Source of the DNA: an uncultured Clostridia bacterium | Lineage (GTDB): Bacteria > Bacillota > Clostridia > TANB77 > CAG-508 | DNA length: 54,491 bases | Direction: 5' to 3' | Assembly (NCBI GenBank): GCA_948745425.1 | Contig: CAPZDM010000003.1 | Location: forward strand, 1 to 54,491 | Part shown: piece by piece, positions 28,452 through 36,286 of the stretch | Layout of the letters: every line of letters begins with the position of its first letter | Numbering within the stretch: position 1 is the first letter of the stretch | Translations under genes and position numbers: made by a program | Notes under the pieces: generated by a model | What the model saw: the letters and a program-made list of their open reading frames with translations, nothing else | Databases searched by the model: none | Told to the model about the DNA's origin: nothing

Positions 28452-29174
28452 ATGAAAAAAATCTTATTTATTTCTTTTGTTATAATGCTAGTAAGTATTT
28501 CGCTTATTAGCATTTTTTTTATTTATAAAGATAAAAAAGAAGATTATGAACAAGAGAAAGTATTTGAAGAAATAAAAGATATAGTAAATGAAAGCGAACA
28601 AAAAGAAGAAAGCAATATAAATATAGAAGAACTATATAAAATCAATAATGATATAGTAGGTTGGATTCAAATAGATAATACAAATATCAATTACCCAGTA
28701 ATGCAAACAAAAGATAGACCAAATTACTATTTTAAGAGAAATTTCTATAAAAAATATTCAAGTTTAGGAACACCATATATAGCAGAAATTTGTAACATAG
28801 ACACTAGCGACAATTTAATTATATATGGTCATCATATAAAAGGAAAAAGAGTATTTGGCGAATTAGAAAATTATAAATCGAAAGATTATTATAATAATCA
28901 TAAAAATATAAGATTTTATACTATGCAAGAAAAAGCAGAATATGAAATAATAGCAGTATTTAAGATTATTGCATACACAGGATTTAGATATTACGAATTT
29001 TATAATGCAAAAGATGAAAGAGAGTTCAAAGCATTTGTGAATAAGTGCAAAGAACTCTCTTTCTATGATACAGAAAAAATAGCAGAATATGGCGACAGAT
29101 TAATTACATTATCTACTTGTGAATATTCAAATCCAAACGGAAGATTAGTAGTTGTAGCAAGAAAAATAATCTAG
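28452..29174 (+). CDS. class B sortase
   Basis: 240-aa membrane-anchored cysteine transpeptidase with an N-terminal hydrophobic anchor (residues 4-25). Catalytic residues are visible: YGHHIKGK (His127/128), LSTCEYS (Cys223) and NGRLVVVARKI (Arg231). The N-terminal half (NNDIVGWIQIDNTNINYPVM, YYFKRNFYKKYS) is typical of SrtB. In Tn1549-like elements such sortases sit between VirB4 and the CHAP hydrolase. The Cna-B adhesin at 2391 with its TPKTG signal is the natural substrate here. It starts 4 nt after virB4. Confidence 0.92.
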   Translation: MKKILFISFVIMLVSISLISIFFIYKDKKEDYEQEKVFEEIKDIVNESEQKEESNINIEELYKINNDIVGWIQIDNTNINYPVMQTKDRPNYYFKRNFYKKYSSLGTPYIAEICNIDTSDNLIIYGHHIKGKRVFGELENYKSKDYYNNHKNIRFYTMQEKAEYEIIAVFKIIAYTGFRYYEFYNAKDEREFKAFVNKCKELSFYDTEKIAEYGDRLITLSTCEYSNPNGRLVVVARKII

Positions 29175-29185
29175 GAGGTGGAATT

Positions 29186-30787
29186 TTGCAAGATATAAAA
29201 ATAAGAAAAAAACAAGAAATCAAAACTCCAATAAAAACAGTAGATAGAAAATCAATATATAAGGAAAAATTAAAAGAAAACTTTTATAACATAAAGAAAA
29301 AATCAAATTACAATGCAAAAGAAAATGAAGAAAATAGTCCAAATGAATATGGAATAAACAAGATAGAAGAAAAAACAAAAATAGCTTTTAATAAAAGTAT
29401 AAATAATTTTAATAAATATGGAAAAAAATCAGTAAAAACAACAAAACAGAATATACAAAAAGCTAGTCAAAAGATAAAACAAAAAATAGAAAAGAACACA
29501 ATAAAAAGTGCAAAAAATAAAATAAAAAACACAAAAAAAACTATAAAAAATGCAAATAAAACAATAAAGAACGCAAAACAAACTGGAAAGGTAGCATACA
29601 AAACAACAAAACGAACTGCAAAAGGGGCAGTAAAAGGTGCAAAGAAAATGTATCAAGTGGCAAAAGCAACAACAAAAGTTACTATAAAAGGAATAAAAGT
29701 AGGAATAAAAGCTACTATTACAACAATAAAAGCAATAATAGCAGGAACAAAAGCACTTATTGCATTTTTAATAGCAGGAGGGTGGATTGCAGGTCTTATT
29801 ATTATAATAATATGTTTAATTGGTCTAATATGTAGTTCTGTATTTGGAATATTCTTTTCAAGTGAAAATGGCGTAGGCGATAAAACAATGAGTTCAGTAA
29901 TTAGAGATATAAATATTGACTTTACAAATGAAATTACTAATATTCAAAAAAATAATAAATATGATGATTATGAAATAAAATCAAATCGTGCAGAATGGAA
30001 AGATATACTTTCTGTTTATTCAGTTATTGTAAGCAATGGAGAGGAAACAACAGATGTAATAACTTTAAATGATAATAAGATTAACACGCTGAAAGCAATA
30101 TTTTGGGAAATGAATATCATAAATTCAAGTGTAAAAGAGCAAGAAAGAGAAATTGAAACAACCGATGAAAATGGAAATACAAAATTAGTAAAAACCAAAA
30201 GAAAAGTTTTGTATATAGATATTCAAAGTAGGTCAGCTGAAGAAATGATACAAAGATATAACTTTAATGAACAACAACTACAACAATTAGCAGAGCTACA
30301 AAAAGAAGAATATAATTCAATGTGGTCATATGTTCTTTATGGTTCTACAATAGGCAGTAATGACATAGTACAAGTAGCATTATCACAAGTAGGTAATGTT
30401 GGTGGACAAACATTTTGGAGTTGGTATGGTTTTGAATCAAGAGTTGAATGGTGTGCTTGTTTTGTAAGTTGGTGTGCAAATGAATGTGGTTATATAACTG
30501 CAGGAACTATACCTAAATTCGCAAGTTGTCAAAACGAGGGTGTTGCGTGGTTTAAAACTTGTGGACTATGGCAAGAAAGAGGTTATACACCAAAACCAGG
30601 AGATATTATTTTTTTTGACTGGGCAGATAGCAATGACGGAAAAGCCGACCACGTTGGAATAGTTGAAAAGTATGAAAATGGAAGAGTTTATACAATTGAG
30701 GGAAATTCAAGTGGAGATATATGCAAACAAAAAGATTATGATGCAAATAGTAGTGTAATTTTAGGGTATGGAACACCAATGTATTAA
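29186..30787 (+). CDS. CD1108-type CHAP/NlpC-like cell-wall hydrolase of the T4SS
   Basis: 533-aa peptidoglycan hydrolase that would open the wall for the conjugation channel. The first about 190 residues are a lysine-rich, repetitive helix region (many KNAKKTIK-like units), followed by one membrane helix (LIAGGWIAGLIIIIICLIGL). The C-terminal CHAP domain has the catalytic Cys in VEWCACFVSWCANECG, the PKPGDIIFFDW strand and the His in ADHVGIVEKY, followed by YTIEGNSS. The start is TTG at 29186 with TAGGAGGTG upstream. It matches VirB1/CwlT-like lytic proteins by position and layout. Confidence 0.88.
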   Translation: MQDIKIRKKQEIKTPIKTVDRKSIYKEKLKENFYNIKKKSNYNAKENEENSPNEYGINKIEEKTKIAFNKSINNFNKYGKKSVKTTKQNIQKASQKIKQKIEKNTIKSAKNKIKNTKKTIKNANKTIKNAKQTGKVAYKTTKRTAKGAVKGAKKMYQVAKATTKVTIKGIKVGIKATITTIKAIIAGTKALIAFLIAGGWIAGLIIIIICLIGLICSSVFGIFFSSENGVGDKTMSSVIRDINIDFTNEITNIQKNNKYDDYEIKSNRAEWKDILSVYSVIVSNGEETTDVITLNDNKINTLKAIFWEMNIINSSVKEQEREIETTDENGNTKLVKTKRKVLYIDIQSRSAEEMIQRYNFNEQQLQQLAELQKEEYNSMWSYVLYGSTIGSNDIVQVALSQVGNVGGQTFWSWYGFESRVEWCACFVSWCANECGYITAGTIPKFASCQNEGVAWFKTCGLWQERGYTPKPGDIIFFDWADSNDGKADHVGIVEKYENGRVYTIEGNSSGDICKQKDYDANSSVILGYGTPMY

Positions 30788-30794
30788 AAACGAG

Positions 30795-30844
30795 AGGTAT
30801 GTGGAAAAATAGTTCTGCATACCTTTTATTTTTTGTAAAACTAT
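30795..30844 (+). terminator. terminator at the end of the transfer operon
   Basis: AGGTATG (30795-30801) pairs with CATACCT (30828-30834) and is followed by TTTATTTTTT. It closes the long transfer operon just before a TATGCTATAAT promoter element. Confidence 0.75.
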
Positions 30845-30876
30845 GCTATAATGACGTAAAAATAGGAAGTGGTTAT

Positions 30877-31140
30877 ATGCATAAGGATTTAAAACAATTT
30901 ATTATAGAATTAATAAGTAAAAAAGAAGAGGAAAATGAAGAATTTGTAAAATATACTTTTTATGAACTAAGAGTAAAATACAATTTGACAGAACAAGAGG
31001 TTAATGAAGTTTTAAAAATAAGTAAAGACTATTTTGAAAATAAAGGTTATAAAGTATATTTCACAGGAGCAAGATTTGAATATCAAAATGCTAATAGAAT
31101 GGTACAAGATAATGAATTGATGATAGCAATAAGAGAATAG
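30877..31140 (+). CDS. small hypothetical cargo protein
   Basis: 87-aa acidic/basic helical protein (HKDLKQFIIELISKKEEENE, ELRVKYNLTEQEVNEVLKIS). The second half could be a small winged-helix-like fold, but I see no diagnostic motif. I chose ATG 30877 because AGGAAGTGG lies just upstream; an earlier in-frame start at 30799 would run through the terminator. It is the first gene of the second cargo block and has its own TATGCTATAAT element. Confidence 0.6.
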   Translation: MHKDLKQFIIELISKKEEENEEFVKYTFYELRVKYNLTEQEVNEVLKISKDYFENKGYKVYFTGARFEYQNANRMVQDNELMIAIRE

Positions 31141-31174
31141 AGAAAATATAAGTTTATAAGGTGGGAGATTATTG

Positions 31175-31702
31175 ATGGAAGAATTAATTGATGTATTAGA
31201 TGAAAACGGAAATAAAACAGGAGAAATAGTAACAAGAACTCAAATACACAAAGAGGGATTATGGCATAAAATAGTAGTAATTGCTATTATTGACAAAGAG
31301 GGACGTTTATTAATGCAACAAAGAGCAAAAGATAAAACGAAAAATTCTCTAAAATGGGACGTTTCTTCAGCAGGACACGTATCAAGTAATCAAACATCTA
31401 TTGAGTCAGCTATAAGAGAAACACAAGAAGAACTTGGTATAGAGGTAAATGAAAAAGAATTACAATATATACTTACATACAAAGATAATGTTAAAATAGA
31501 CGAGGATTATATTGATAATCAAATTTATGACTGTTATATTGTAAAAAAAGAAAAAATAGATATAAAGAATATAAAAATACAAGAAAGTGAATTAGAGCAA
31601 GTGAAATTATGTAATTTACAACAATTTAAAAACATTATTGAAAATGAAGATGTAATGAATAGAGAAAAACTATACAAAGAAATTATAAAATACTTAAAAT
31701 AG
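31175..31702 (+). CDS. Nudix hydrolase (IDI-like subfamily)
   Basis: 175-aa protein. The Nudix box reads G-x5-Q-x7-RETQEELGI (GHVSSN...IRETQEELGI); the first Glu of the box is Gln, while the REUxEExGU core that binds metal is intact. The N-terminus (ELIDVLDENGNKTGEIVTRT, GLWHKIVVIAII) is that of the isopentenyl-diphosphate-isomerase-like Nudix group, many of which hydrolyse nucleoside diphosphate compounds. AGGTGGGA is 8 nt before the ATG. It opens a run of genes concerned with nucleotide handling. Confidence 0.88.
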   Translation: MEELIDVLDENGNKTGEIVTRTQIHKEGLWHKIVVIAIIDKEGRLLMQQRAKDKTKNSLKWDVSSAGHVSSNQTSIESAIRETQEELGIEVNEKELQYILTYKDNVKIDEDYIDNQIYDCYIVKKEKIDIKNIKIQESELEQVKLCNLQQFKNIIENEDVMNREKLYKEIIKYLK

Positions 31703-31726
31703 AGTGAAAACGAAAGGAAAGCAAAT

Positions 31727-32284
31727 ATGCGAATAGGAATTGATATAGATGATACAATGACAAACACTTTTGACTATCTAATGCCATATATAGCAGAATT
31801 TTTTAAAATAGATATAAATTATTTAAAAGATAATAACATTTCATATAGTAATCTTCCAAAAGAAATGAAAGAAAAAGAATTTGAGTTTGCAAAAAAGTAT
31901 TATGATAATGTTATTCCCCAAACACCATTTAAGCCTAAAGTTGGAGAATATATTAATAAAATCAAAAATTTAGGAAATGAGATTATAATTATTACAGCTA
32001 GAGATAAGAGATTATATACAGATGAATATAAAACTACTATTAAAGAGTTAAAAGATAATAATATTAATTATGATAAATTAATTTGTGATTTTGATAAAGC
32101 GAAAGTTTGTAAGAATGAAAAAATAGATTTGTTTATTGATGATTCTATTGAAAATTGTAGTAAGGTTGATAAATTAGGAATTAAAACATTATTATTTAAC
32201 AGTAAAAACAATATAAGAGTTGAAACAAAATTAATTAGAGTTAATAGTTGGGAAGAAATATATGAGAAAATAATTAAAAAGTAA
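31727..32284 (+). CDS. HAD-superfamily 5'-nucleotidase-like hydrolase
   Basis: 185-aa phosphatase of the HAD fold. The catalytic loop MRIGIDIDDT holds Asp6 and Asp8 at the very N-terminus, IIIITARD is motif II and DLFIDDSIENC is motif IV. The arrangement is like 5'(3')-deoxyribonucleotidase-type proteins. It starts 24 nt after the Nudix gene, with GAAAGGAAA upstream. Dephosphorylation of a nucleotide is likely; the exact substrate is open. Confidence 0.82.
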   Translation: MRIGIDIDDTMTNTFDYLMPYIAEFFKIDINYLKDNNISYSNLPKEMKEKEFEFAKKYYDNVIPQTPFKPKVGEYINKIKNLGNEIIIITARDKRLYTDEYKTTIKELKDNNINYDKLICDFDKAKVCKNEKIDLFIDDSIENCSKVDKLGIKTLLFNSKNNIRVETKLIRVNSWEEIYEKIIKK

Positions 32285-32330
32285 GTTAAATTGTGCAAGA
32301 AAATAAAGTTGTTTGTAGGAGGAAAACAAT

Positions 32331-32825
32331 ATGATTAGTTATAGAGAGATAAAAGTGGAAGAAAAACAAAAAGTAAAAGAATTGATAGACATAGTATTAA
32401 ATAAATTAGAAAGAAAAGAATTTTTTATGCCTTTTACAGAAGAAGAGTTAGAAGATATGTTTAATAAAGATAAGATTATTACATATGGTGCTTATGATGA
32501 AGAAAAGCTAGTAGGAATGGCACAATTATATTTTGACGAATCTTATACAACAGAAATAAGAGAATTATTAAATATGCAGAATTATAAAATAGCTGAATTT
32601 GGTGGATATTTGGTGTTAGAGGAATATAGAAACAAAGGTATTATGAAACATTTAGAAGATATGCTAATATCAAAACTAAAAGAAATAAATTATGAATATG
32701 CAGTAATAACAGTTCATCCAGATAATATTGCATCGAATAAAGCAACGGAATACACAGGGGCAAAAATCATAAAAACTACTAATTTAGGCAAGTATTTGAG
32801 AAATATATACTTATTAAAAATATAA
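32331..32825 (+). CDS. GNAT-family N-acetyltransferase
   Basis: 164-aa GNAT with the acetyl-CoA motif AEFGGYLVLEEYRNKGIMKH (R/Q-x-x-G-x-G/I variant RNKGIM) and a later HPDNIASNKATEYTGAKI, which is typical of motif B. AGGAGG lies upstream. It differs from the GNAT at 15583 and is not a duplicate. The substrate is unknown; it sits between the nucleotidase and the SET-domain gene. Confidence 0.82.
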   Translation: MISYREIKVEEKQKVKELIDIVLNKLERKEFFMPFTEEELEDMFNKDKIITYGAYDEEKLVGMAQLYFDESYTTEIRELLNMQNYKIAEFGGYLVLEEYRNKGIMKHLEDMLISKLKEINYEYAVITVHPDNIASNKATEYTGAKIIKTTNLGKYLRNIYLLKI

Positions 32826-32856
32826 AAGTAGTTACTACTATGGAGGAAAAATAGAT

Positions 32857-33357
32857 ATGGTTAAATCAGTAATGTCAGATAAAGTAGAGATAAGAGATAA
32901 TGGATTAAATGGAAAAGGAGTATTCGCCAAAGAATTCATAAAAAAGGGAGAAATTGTTTTTATTAAGGGTGGTCATATACTCACAAAAAATGAAATATTT
33001 TCGACAGGAGTTATAAATAGTTATTTTCCTATTAGTGATGAATATTTTCTAGGTGCAAAAAACAAAGAAGAGGAAAACGATATAAAATTATTTGAAAATC
33101 ATTCTTGCAATCCAAATTGTGGATTAAGGGGAGAAATCACTTTTGTTGCAATGAGAGATATAAAAAAAGATGAAGAATTAACAACAGACTATGCTTTTAT
33201 AGATAATGAAGATTATAAATTTGAATGCACTTGTGGTTCAGAAAATTGTCGTAAAGTTGTTACAGGGTATGATTGGAAAATAAAGGAGTTACAAGATAAA
33301 TATTATGATTATTTTGCACAATATCTAAAAGAGAAAATAGATGAAGAAAGAAAATAA
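32857..33357 (+). CDS. SET-domain protein (lysine methyltransferase-like)
   Basis: 166-aa protein with a complete small SET domain: GLNGKGVFAKEFIKKGE at the N-terminus, the knot motif ENHSCNPNCGLRG (Asn81-Cys88), ELTTDYAF (catalytic-type Tyr112) and a post-SET zinc site CTCGSENC (Cys124, Cys126, Cys131). SET proteins transfer a methyl group from SAM to lysine and are mainly eukaryotic; bacterial copies are scattered and often horizontally acquired. The knot is intact, so activity is plausible. GGAGGAAAA precedes the ATG. The target is unknown. Confidence 0.87.
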   Translation: MVKSVMSDKVEIRDNGLNGKGVFAKEFIKKGEIVFIKGGHILTKNEIFSTGVINSYFPISDEYFLGAKNKEEENDIKLFENHSCNPNCGLRGEITFVAMRDIKKDEELTTDYAFIDNEDYKFECTCGSENCRKVVTGYDWKIKELQDKYYDYFAQYLKEKIDEERK

Positions 33358-33375
33358 AGAGTAAGGGAGACATAT

Positions 33376-34080
33376 ATGCTAAAAAAGATTAAAGATTATT
33401 TTAACGATTGGACTAAATTTGAATTAAGTTTTTTGATAATAGGAATATTGGCATCTATATTATCATCGGTCATATTTAATGGAAATATTATTGATACATT
33501 ATATACATCATCATATTTAATAACTGCTTTACTAATGGCAAAAGGAAAAGTTGAATGCTATTTTGTTGGATTTGTAAGTGTATTCTTTTATGGGATAGTT
33601 TCATATAATCAAGGATATTATGGAGAATTACTTATTACAATATTTTTGACGTTTCCAATAATGATTATTGGTATTATAAGTTGGTTAAGACACCAAGACA
33701 AAGAAGATGATGTTGTAATTATTAGTTCTTTATCAAAGAAAGAAATAATTATATCTTTATCATCTCAATTAATATTATTTTGGATTTATTATTTCATCTT
33801 ACAAATATTTAATACAGATTTATTAATTATTAGCAGTTTATCTGTTGTAACAAGTGTTCTTGCTAGTTATTTTGAAGCAAGAAGAAGTGAATTAAGTTTA
33901 TTTTGCTATGTAGCTAATGATATTGTAATTATTACACTGTGGTTAATACCAATAATAAATGGAAAAACAGAATTAATATCTGTTCTTGTTGGACCAATAT
34001 TATTATTAATAAACGACATATATGGTAGTATTAATTGGAGAAAATTAAAAAAAGAGCAAAAAGAGAAAAATTTAGTATAA
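33376..34080 (+). CDS. pnuC: PnuC-family nicotinamide riboside/vitamin transporter
   Basis: 234-aa membrane protein with about seven helices. The PnuC features are visible: KGKVECYFVGFVSVFFYGIV, then YYGELLITIFLTFPIMIIGII with SWLRHQ, and LSLFCYVANDIVIITLWL with NDIYGSINWRK at the end. PnuC imports nicotinamide riboside (or related vitamins) for NAD synthesis. It is the last gene of the Nudix-nucleotidase-GNAT-SET block, 18 nt after the SET gene. The genes together suggest a nucleotide or NAD-related cargo. Confidence 0.88.
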   Translation: MLKKIKDYFNDWTKFELSFLIIGILASILSSVIFNGNIIDTLYTSSYLITALLMAKGKVECYFVGFVSVFFYGIVSYNQGYYGELLITIFLTFPIMIIGIISWLRHQDKEDDVVIISSLSKKEIIISLSSQLILFWIYYFILQIFNTDLLIISSLSVVTSVLASYFEARRSELSLFCYVANDIVIITLWLIPIINGKTELISVLVGPILLLINDIYGSINWRKLKKEQKEKNLV

Positions 34081-34107
34081 ATAAAAAAATAATATGTTCT
34101 ATTTGAT

Positions 34108-34136
34108 TTGAAATTTTATGTAAAATGTTGTATAAT
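34108..34136 (+). promoter_or_regulatory. strong sigma-A-type promoter of the 109-aa gene
   Basis: TTGAAA (34108-34113), a 17-nt spacer and a perfect TATAAT (34131-34136). A leader of about 65 nt and AAGGAGGA follow before the ATG at 34207. Confidence 0.75.
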
Positions 34137-34206
34137 TGTTTTAAATATGAGTAATATCTTGTATTTGTAGGTACTGTTTACTATAACAATTTAAGGAGGA
34201 TGCACT

Positions 34207-34536
34207 ATGGAAAAAGAAGTAACTATTGTACCAACAGACAAATGTCCATTGGATGTATTAGCAGAACTTGGAGAACGGACAAAAAATGCATGGGTATATC
34301 TTCACGAAAATGCAGTAAAAAAACTAGAAGGAACCTGCAATAGACAAGAGGAATTTTCAGGTTTCATCAGTCTTATTTGGAAAGCAACGAAAAAATTTCC
34401 AATGACAAACATTCATATCTGTACAGAAAAAATAGGTTGCTGGCAATATGTGCAGTACATTAGTGCAGATGACATTGCTTTTAACTGTATGGTAGAAGAC
34501 CCAGAAGAAATTTTTTTCCTTAAAATGGACGAATAA
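34207..34536 (+). CDS. hypothetical cytoplasmic protein with a zero-frame CGG-A
   Basis: 109-aa protein with no recognised family and several aromatic and cysteine residues (HICTEKIGCWQYVQY). It has a strong promoter, a strong AAGGAGGATG ribosome binding site and a strong terminator, so it is a compact autonomous cassette. Codon use is less AT-biased than in neighbours (ACC, TGC, TTC, ATC). It carries a zero-frame GAA-CGG-ACA at 34276-34278, the same local context as the recoding sites; a +1 shift there would stop about 14 codons later. It is therefore either an exception or a recent import from a host that reads CGG as arginine. Confidence 0.7.
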   Translation: MEKEVTIVPTDKCPLDVLAELGERTKNAWVYLHENAVKKLEGTCNRQEEFSGFISLIWKATKKFPMTNIHICTEKIGCWQYVQYISADDIAFNCMVEDPEEIFFLKMDE

Positions 34537-34545
34537 TTTGTCTTC

Positions 34546-34590
34546 AAAAAGAAATATTTTCTTTTCCTCGAAAGAGGTTTCTTTTTATTA
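34546..34590 (+). terminator. strong terminator after the 109-aa gene
   Basis: Outer stem AAAAAGAAA (34546-34554) with TTTCTTTTT (34578-34586), and an inner CCTC-GAAA-GAGG hairpin (34566-34577). A second hairpin serving the opposite strand follows. Confidence 0.75.
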
Positions 34591-34604
34591 TTAAATAAAT
34601 TCAT

Positions 34605-34635
34605 ACAAAAAAAGCATTAACTTAATAATGCTTTT
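34605..34635 (-). terminator. terminator of the minus-strand XRE gene
   Basis: 10-bp stem AAAAGCATTA (34610-34619) and TAATGCTTTT (34626-34635). The A run on the plus strand gives a T tract for minus-strand transcription. It overlaps the last codon of the XRE gene. Confidence 0.7.
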
Positions 34636-34870
34636 AATCTTGCTCAACATCTATAAATAATGGGTCATCAAAAAATTCTTTCAAAGTAATTTTAAATCCT
34701 TCGCATATATGCAATAGTGTTTTCAAATTTATTAACTCTCTTTTTCCACTCATAAAATAAGATAGAGTAGATGCAGAAACACCAGTAGCTTTATATAATT
34801 TCCATATATTCATATTATTTATTTTCAATAAATTTTTAATTCTTTTTCTTATTGCGTCTGATAATTGCAT
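34634..34870 (-). CDS. XRE-family HTH repressor
   Basis: 78-aa Cro/C1-type regulator on the minus strand. The HTH is MNIWKLYKATGVSASTLSYF with SGKRELINLKTLLHICEGF after it. I chose the ATG at 34870 because AAGGAAGG lies 9 nt upstream. The gene faces a divergent promoter region with two copies of a GCTAAnnGTGAAGA motif, likely its operators. It probably controls the plus-strand receiver gene and itself. Confidence 0.87.
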   Translation of the reverse strand: MQLSDAIRKRIKNLLKINNMNIWKLYKATGVSASTLSYFMSGKRELINLKTLLHICEGFKITLKEFFDDPLFIDVEQD

Positions 34871-34929
34871 AATTTCAATTCCTTCCTTTTCTAATAAAAA
34901 GTATAGCAATAAAAAATTTTATTATACGT

Positions 34930-35035
34930 GCTAAAAGTGAAGAATTAAGAAAAAACTTTATTTTTGCCAAGTAGTTGCTTGAAGAGAAGAAAAAAGTATG
35001 CTATAATTTAAAAAAAAACTTGCTAATTGTGAAGA
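34930..35035 (+). promoter_or_regulatory. putative XRE operator pair
   Basis: GCTAAAAGTGAAGA (34930-34943) and GCTAATTGTGAAGA (35022-35035) are direct copies with 12 of 14 identical bases. They flank the TATAAT at 35002 in the divergent region between the XRE gene and the receiver gene. Confidence 0.5.
34979..35007 (+). promoter_or_regulatory. promoter of the receiver gene
   Basis: TTGAAG (34979-34984), a 17-nt spacer and TATAAT (35002-35007). A second possible -10 (TATAAT, 35049-35054) with TTGTGA 16 nt upstream lies just downstream. Confidence 0.65.
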
Positions 35036-35105
35036 TTATAAAATCGACTATAATTGCACATTTATGTGATTACAACTTAGGTAAGCATATTTTTTTACTT
35101 AGCTT

Positions 35106-35123
35106 GTTAATAACATTACAACA
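35106..35123 (+). promoter_or_regulatory. 18-bp operator motif, copy 1
   Basis: GTTAATAACATTACAACA directly upstream of the receiver gene's ribosome binding site. Exact inverse and near-identical copies occur at 35915-35975. Confidence 0.6.
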
Positions 35124-35138
35124 AGAAAGGAAAGTTAA

Positions 35139-35618
35139 ATGGAAGATATTTTAAAAATAGTAATTGCAGATGATAATAAATTAATAGCAGATATGATAAA
35201 AAAGAAAATAGAAGATGACAAAAGATGTAAAGTAGTTGGAATTGCAAATGATGAAGAAAGCGAAATGCTTTTGATAGATAAATTAAAGCCGAATTTGGTA
35301 ATTACTGATTTAAAAAAGAAAAATGGGTGGACAGGTATAGATATTATAGAAAAATACCAATATTGCGAATATAAACCAACGTTTTTTATTATTTCAGCTA
35401 GTATTGTAGATTATATAGAAACAATTAGAAAATTAGAGATACAATACTACCTTAGTAAACCATATAACGAATACGATTTAATGAGAATAATAAATGACAT
35501 ATATAATGATATATACCCAAAGGCAATTATAGAATTAAACAATAACATTATAAAAAATAACAATAGGAGTTTTTGGAATATGATTATAGAGAAATTTAAA
35601 CGAATAGGACAATATTAA
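35139..35618 (+). CDS. stand-alone response-regulator receiver protein
   Basis: 159-aa protein with a full receiver domain: acidic pair Asp11-Asp12 (IVIADDNKL), phospho-acceptor Asp57 (LVITDLKK), Ser86 (FIISAS) and Lys107 (YLSKPYN). The last 40 residues are asparagine-rich with a short amphipathic tail and show no DNA-binding domain, so it probably acts by protein contact. GAAAGG precedes the ATG. It lies between two minus-strand XRE genes and shares an 18-bp operator motif with the second one, which ties it to ICE control. No histidine kinase is in the window. Confidence 0.87.
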   Translation: MEDILKIVIADDNKLIADMIKKKIEDDKRCKVVGIANDEESEMLLIDKLKPNLVITDLKKKNGWTGIDIIEKYQYCEYKPTFFIISASIVDYIETIRKLEIQYYLSKPYNEYDLMRIINDIYNDIYPKAIIELNNNIIKNNNRSFWNMIIEKFKRIGQY

Positions 35619-35621
35619 ATC

Positions 35622-35888
35622 CTATTCGTATTCTTTATCTGTATCTTCATATATATCATCTAAACTAATATTAAGTGCTAAACAGAATCCCTTTATTTCA
35701 TAATCTCTAATAGTTTTATTTCCGTGTTCAATATTATGAATATCTGTATGATAAATAGTTAATCCATATAATTCTAACTTTTGACTTAATTCACGTTGAG
35801 TTAAACCTCTTAACTCTCTGTATTTTCTTAGATTTTTCCCAATAATATTTAATTTTCCATTAATTCTTTTTGTTTTCAAATTTTTCAC
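35622..35888 (-). CDS. XRE-family HTH repressor (ICE master regulator candidate)
   Basis: 88-aa Cro/C1-type protein on the minus strand, start GTG at 35888. The HTH is LRKYRELRGLTQRELSQKLE, followed by YHTDIHNIEHGNKTIRDYEI and GFCLALNISLDDIY. Its upstream region holds two copies of the 18-bp operator in inverted order, and a third copy precedes the receiver gene. It faces away from the sigma factor operon at 36287, as ICE repressors of Tn916/Tn1549 type often do. The stop codon is only 4 nt from the receiver stop, so the two genes converge. Confidence 0.87.
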   Translation of the reverse strand: MKNLKTKRINGKLNIIGKNLRKYRELRGLTQRELSQKLELYGLTIYHTDIHNIEHGNKTIRDYEIKGFCLALNISLDDIYEDTDKEYE

Positions 35889-35914
35889 CTAAATCCTTTT
35901 CTATAATAAAATTT

Positions 35915-35975
35915 GTTAATATCATTACAACAATTCTATTATAGAAAATTTCAATCCTGTTGTAATGTTATTAAC
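35915..35975 (+). promoter_or_regulatory. inverted pair of the 18-bp operator motif
   Basis: GTTAATATCATTACAACA (35915-35932) and TGTTGTAATGTTATTAAC (35958-35975). The second is the exact reverse complement of copy 1 at 35106; the first has one mismatch. The centre spacing is 43 bp, about four helical turns. Together they sit between the XRE gene and the plus-strand operon. Confidence 0.65.
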
Positions 35976-36151
35976 AAAAGGGAGGTTTTATGACATTTTT
36001 TATGAAAAAATAGGTATGTTCGACAAAATACAACAAAATATTCATTGCAAAAGTGCTACAATATATACAAGAATTTCCAATAATGTGTTATAAAAATACA
36101 AAAGAAATGGGGGCAAAATAACGAACAGAAAAAATAAATTTATTATGTTCT

Positions 36152-36208
36152 AATAGTCTAAATAGTCAATGTAATAACAAACAATGATTATTTAGGCTAT
36201 TTTTTTAT
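36152..36208 (+). terminator. terminator/attenuator before the sigma operon
   Basis: AATAGTCTAAATA (36152-36164) pairs with TATTTAGGCTATT (36189-36201, one G-T pair), followed by a T run. The whole stretch 35889-36286 has no gene; it holds the operator pair, this hairpin and a GGGAGGAGGT ribosome binding site. The hairpin can serve as a leader attenuator. Confidence 0.7.
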
Positions 36209-36286
36209 ACGTTTAGAGATTTACATAAAATCAAAAGAAAAAGTCACATTTGGATTTCCGAATCTCGAAAGGGAGGAGGTGGTATT

